64,000 bases of DNA from Thermoplasmata archaeon (GTDB taxonomy: Archaea > Thermoplasmatota > Thermoplasmata > Lutacidiplasmatales > UBA184): positions 1 through 64,000 of the forward strand of contig JAKAWX010000005.1 of assembly GCA_021816865.1 (NCBI GenBank), given 5' to 3'. Shown in pieces: positions 61,676 to 64,000 of this stretch (position 1 is its first letter; each line of letters begins with the position of its first letter). The notes beneath the pieces were generated by a model. It worked only from the letters and a program-made list of their open reading frames with translations, did not search any database and had not been told where the DNA came from. The translations under genes and the position numbers were made by a program.

Positions 61676-62767
61676 TCAGGGGAGTTCCGGGCCGAGGAGG
61701 CTCGCATCGATCGCCGCGAGGTTCGTTCGCCCCGCGAGCGCCATCGACGTGGCGAGCTCGACGCCGAGCAGGGAGAAGTAGTGGGCGACGCCGGCCCCCC
61801 CGCCGGCCGCGAGGGCCCATAGCACCGGCCGGCCGAGCCCGACCGCCCGGGCGCCCATGGCGAGGGCCACGAGGACGTCGCTTCCGCGCCGGACGCCGCC
61901 GTCGAGGTACACCTCCGTCGCCCCGCCCACCGATGCGACGACCTCGGCGAGCGCGTCGAGCGCCGCCGGGCTCCCGTCGAGCTGGCGGCCCCCGTGGTTC
62001 GAGACCAGGATGCCCCGGGCGCCGTGGTCGACGGCGCGTCGCGCGTCCGGCCCGGTCAAGATCCCCTTGACGACGATCGGGAGCCGGGTCGCCTCGCTTA
62101 GCTGGTCGAGGACCTCCCAGGTCGCTCCCGCGTCCGAGCGCAGCCGGAACTCCTCCCCCTGGAGGAGGGGCGCGCGTGACGGGGGCACGACGTCGGCCCC
62201 GTTGCCGACCGGGACGCTCGCGTCGATCGCGAACCCGCCCTGTGCCTGACGGTCGCGGCTACCGAGGACCGGCACGTCGGCCGTCAGGACGATCGCGGCG
62301 TAGCCGGCACGCTCCGCCCGCTCGACGAGGCTCTTCGAGACGGTGAAGTCGGGCTGGAGGTAGAGCTGGAACCAGCGCACGCCGTCCCCCGAGGCGGCGG
62401 CGATCTCCTCGAGCGAGCGGGAGGAGAGGGTCGAGAACGCGCCGAGGAGGCCCGCGTCGCGCGCCGCGCGGGCGACCGCCACCTCTCCGTCGGGATGGAT
62501 CATGCCCTGGTAGGCGGTCGGCGCGACGAAGAACGGTGCGCGGACGCGCCGGCCGAGGACGGTCGTCGAGAGATCGAGGGCCGTCACGTCCACGAGGACG
62601 CGGGGCTTCAGGCTGCGCCGGCGGAACGCCGCCAGGTTCGCGGCGAGCGTTCGCTCGTCGCCGGAGCCGCCCTGAATGTACGCCCAGACATGGTCGAGCA
62701 CTCGGTGCGAGGCGCTCTCCTCGAGGTCACGGAGCGTGCGGAACCCGTACGCGAGCTGGTCGTCCAC
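61676..62767 (-). CDS. FMN-dependent alpha-hydroxy-acid oxidase/dehydrogenase
   Basis: A 363-residue FMN TIM-barrel enzyme of the lactate/glycolate oxidase family. PTAYQGMIHPDGE, the substrate-side SNHGGRQLDG (catalytic His followed by Gly-Gly-Arg) and VYLDGGVRRGSD are in their normal order, and an N-terminal cap lies over residues 1-40. It oxidises L-lactate or another 2-hydroxy acid, passing electrons to oxygen or a carrier. It starts at a GTG at 62767 and converges on the three-gene operon with only 49 bases between, so it is a separate transcription unit. Confidence 0.9.
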   Translation of the reverse strand: MDDQLAYGFRTLRDLEESASHRVLDHVWAYIQGGSGDERTLAANLAAFRRRSLKPRVLVDVTALDLSTTVLGRRVRAPFFVAPTAYQGMIHPDGEVAVARAARDAGLLGAFSTLSSRSLEEIAAASGDGVRWFQLYLQPDFTVSKSLVERAERAGYAAIVLTADVPVLGSRDRQAQGGFAIDASVPVGNGADVVPPSRAPLLQGEEFRLRSDAGATWEVLDQLSEATRLPIVVKGILTGPDARRAVDHGARGILVSNHGGRQLDGSPAALDALAEVVASVGGATEVYLDGGVRRGSDVLVALAMGARAVGLGRPVLWALAAGGGAGVAHYFSLLGVELATSMALAGRTNLAAIDASLLGPELP

Positions 62768-62918
62768 GGTCGTTGAAAGGCTCGACCGGCCGAGGGGCCC
62801 GCCGGACTTGAAAGCATCGATGACTCAGGTCCCCGAGCGGCCGGCGGACGGGGGGAGGGCCGGGGGCCTCCGAGGCCCCGGCCGCCGGCCGAGGCGCCGA
62901 GAGGGGTCGGGGATACCT

Positions 62919-62926
62919 TCATAAAG
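62919..62926 (+). promoter_or_regulatory. TATA-like box of the four-helix membrane protein gene
   Basis: TTCATAAA, about 27 bases before the GTG at 62950. Confidence 0.45.
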
Positions 62927-62949
62927 GTAGAGCGCGCGTTTCATTGGTC

Positions 62950-63726
62950 GTGACCGCGTCCAGTCCCTCGCTCGAATGGCCCAAGTGGCCGCGATGGAAG
63001 CTCCCCGAGGTGCCTTCGCCGGATACCTCCGAAGGTCGGCTCGTCATCCTCGGCGTGCTCGTTGCGGCGGTCTACGTCCTCTTGCTCCTTGCCGACAACA
63101 CCGCCCTGGCCGACCAGGCGGGCGCCTTCGTGCCCCTCCTTCTGGTCCTCGGTACGGTGATCATGTTTTCCATCGGTGGCATGCTCGGTGCGGACGAGGC
63201 TCGCCAGCGCCACTTTGAGCTCGAGCTCGCCCGGACGGTCGCCGTCCACTCGGGGGCCGGACAGCTCCCCGAACCGAACACCCCGCTCGGCCGGGTCCTC
63301 GTGGAGTACCTGCGCAGCGCCGAGGAGACGCGCGAGCACGGCCGGATCCACGCCTACGCCGCCGGACCGGCGCTCTACGGAGCGGCCGCTGCGCTCGGCG
63401 CCGCGATCTTCTGGGGGATCGGCCTCGCGACCGGTACGATCTGGCTCGGCTACCTTGCGGTGGTCGTTGAGCTTCCGGCGATGGTTCTGCTCGCGTTCTC
63501 GGTCGCGATGCTCGCGAACGGCTCGCGTCGGGTCCGAACGACCGCCGGCTTCACCGTTTTGACGCCGCACCGGTGGCGGCAGCACGAGACCCGCAGCTCC
63601 GCGCTCGACGAAGCGCTTACGACCCTTCCCTGGCTCAAGGAAGCCGCGGAGACGATGGCGGCGCCCCGGCGAACCACAACCGCCCTCGCGCCGATAAGCG
63701 CGGGCGCCGCCGACGCCCAGCCCTGA
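62950..63726 (+). CDS. Four-helix membrane protein (hypothetical)
   Basis: A 258-residue protein with two N-terminal membrane helices (about 30-50 and 58-78), a charged 70-residue loop predicted as helices, and two more membrane helices (about 138-160 and 165-185). A polar C-terminal tail rich in Arg, Thr and Ala follows. The GTG at 62950 lies about 27 bases below TTCATAAA, so the message is nearly leaderless; a TTG at 62944 is an alternative. No conserved charged residues lie in the helices and no family is recognised. Confidence 0.65.
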   Translation: MTASSPSLEWPKWPRWKLPEVPSPDTSEGRLVILGVLVAAVYVLLLLADNTALADQAGAFVPLLLVLGTVIMFSIGGMLGADEARQRHFELELARTVAVHSGAGQLPEPNTPLGRVLVEYLRSAEETREHGRIHAYAAGPALYGAAAALGAAIFWGIGLATGTIWLGYLAVVVELPAMVLLAFSVAMLANGSRRVRTTAGFTVLTPHRWRQHETRSSALDEALTTLPWLKEAAETMAAPRRTTTALAPISAGAADAQP

Positions 63727-63897
63727 GCGCGCGTTGCGTCCGAAGCCCGCCTCGGGGGCGGTTCCCTCCGTTCCTCTTGGAAGCGGTCGGCCGGTCCCGC
63801 GCTCTCGCACGAGCGGCCACGCGACCGGACGATGCCGGCCCGCTCGTTCCCTGACCTTCGGACGGGGGTCGCTCGCGCGTACGCGAGAGGATTCCCT

Positions 63898-64000
63898 TCA
63901 AGCCTGCCCGCCCTCGAGCCGGCGCAAGAGGTCGACCGGTGCCCACGCGGGGAGCGGCGGGAACCGCTTGGCCGGTCGAGCGGCGCCGACGCGTCGGGCC
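63898..64000 (-). CDS. Possible C-terminus of a gene entering from the right edge
   Basis: On the minus strand, a frame open at the window edge ends with a TGA at 63898-63900. The last residues have an ordinary composition (FPPLPAWAPVDLLRRLEGG). At about 33 codons it cannot be identified, and it may be a shadow frame. Confidence 0.3.
   Translation of the reverse strand, partial: ARRVGAARPAKRFPPLPAWAPVDLLRRLEGGQA

Overview
The window is about 64 kb of very GC-rich DNA (roughly 68-70% by eye) and reads as an archaeal chromosome. Many genes have a TATA-like element 25-45 bases upstream of the start codon, several of them placed so that the transcript would be leaderless. Zinc-ribbon proteins are numerous, and there are large secreted proteins with PQQ-type beta-propellers and S/T-GLPxGTxW repeats. 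I associate that repeat with uncultivated, high-GC Thermoplasmatota, but this assignment is inference. No rRNA, tRNA or CRISPR array was recognised.

Layout. 1-7.1 kb: a surface-protein tail, a sugar-nucleotide epimerase and a glycosyltransferase, small zinc-finger proteins, a P1-family peptidase and a MoeA-like protein. 7.2-16.9 kb: a winged-helix regulator, a methyltransferase and three large secreted or surface proteins plus an OsmC protein. 17-20.1 kb: an accessory patch holding a XerC/D-type recombinase, an AbiEii-like remnant, a RelE/ParE toxin with its antitoxin, and a chorismate mutase-prephenate dehydrogenase gene cut off just inside its NAD domain. 20.4-24.4 kb: an adenylate cyclase/TolB-like/TPR protein, a TylF-like methyltransferase and a DUF1059 protein. 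24.9-27.3 kb: three adjacent zinc-ribbon genes, the last with an SPFH-like middle. 27.5-34.6 kb: an ABC exporter pair, a radical SAM enzyme, a short pyruvate-kinase-like protein and a pyruvate oxidase-type ThDP enzyme. 34.7-49.5 kb: a polytopic membrane protein, DinB and metallo-beta-lactamase proteins, two secreted phosphoesterases (one a 1365-residue mosaic ending in a propeller), a MEDS sensor and a SIS-domain isomerase.

49.6-51.5 kb: an APS/PAPS reductase diverges from a phosphosulfolactate synthase (ComA) homologue that carries a C-terminal winged helix. One makes sulfite and the other is of a family that consumes sulfite. 51.6-57.3 kb: membrane and secreted proteins, one preceded by a perfect palindrome at its TATA box, plus a PD-(D/E)XK nuclease and an MFS transporter. 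57.4-61.6 kb: a three-gene operon with overlapping start and stop codons, encoding an alkyl-DHAP-synthase-like flavoprotein, a GlpD-like glycerol-3-phosphate dehydrogenase and a lipid kinase. This is a bacterial-style glycerolipid set in an apparent archaeon. An FMN hydroxy-acid oxidase and a membrane protein follow.

The two most notable systems are the sulfite pair (49.6-51.5 kb) and the ether-lipid-like operon (57.4-61.6 kb). The ABC permease at 28.5-29.2 kb is also odd, because its coding frame has no ATG, GTG or TTG upstream of the first membrane segment.
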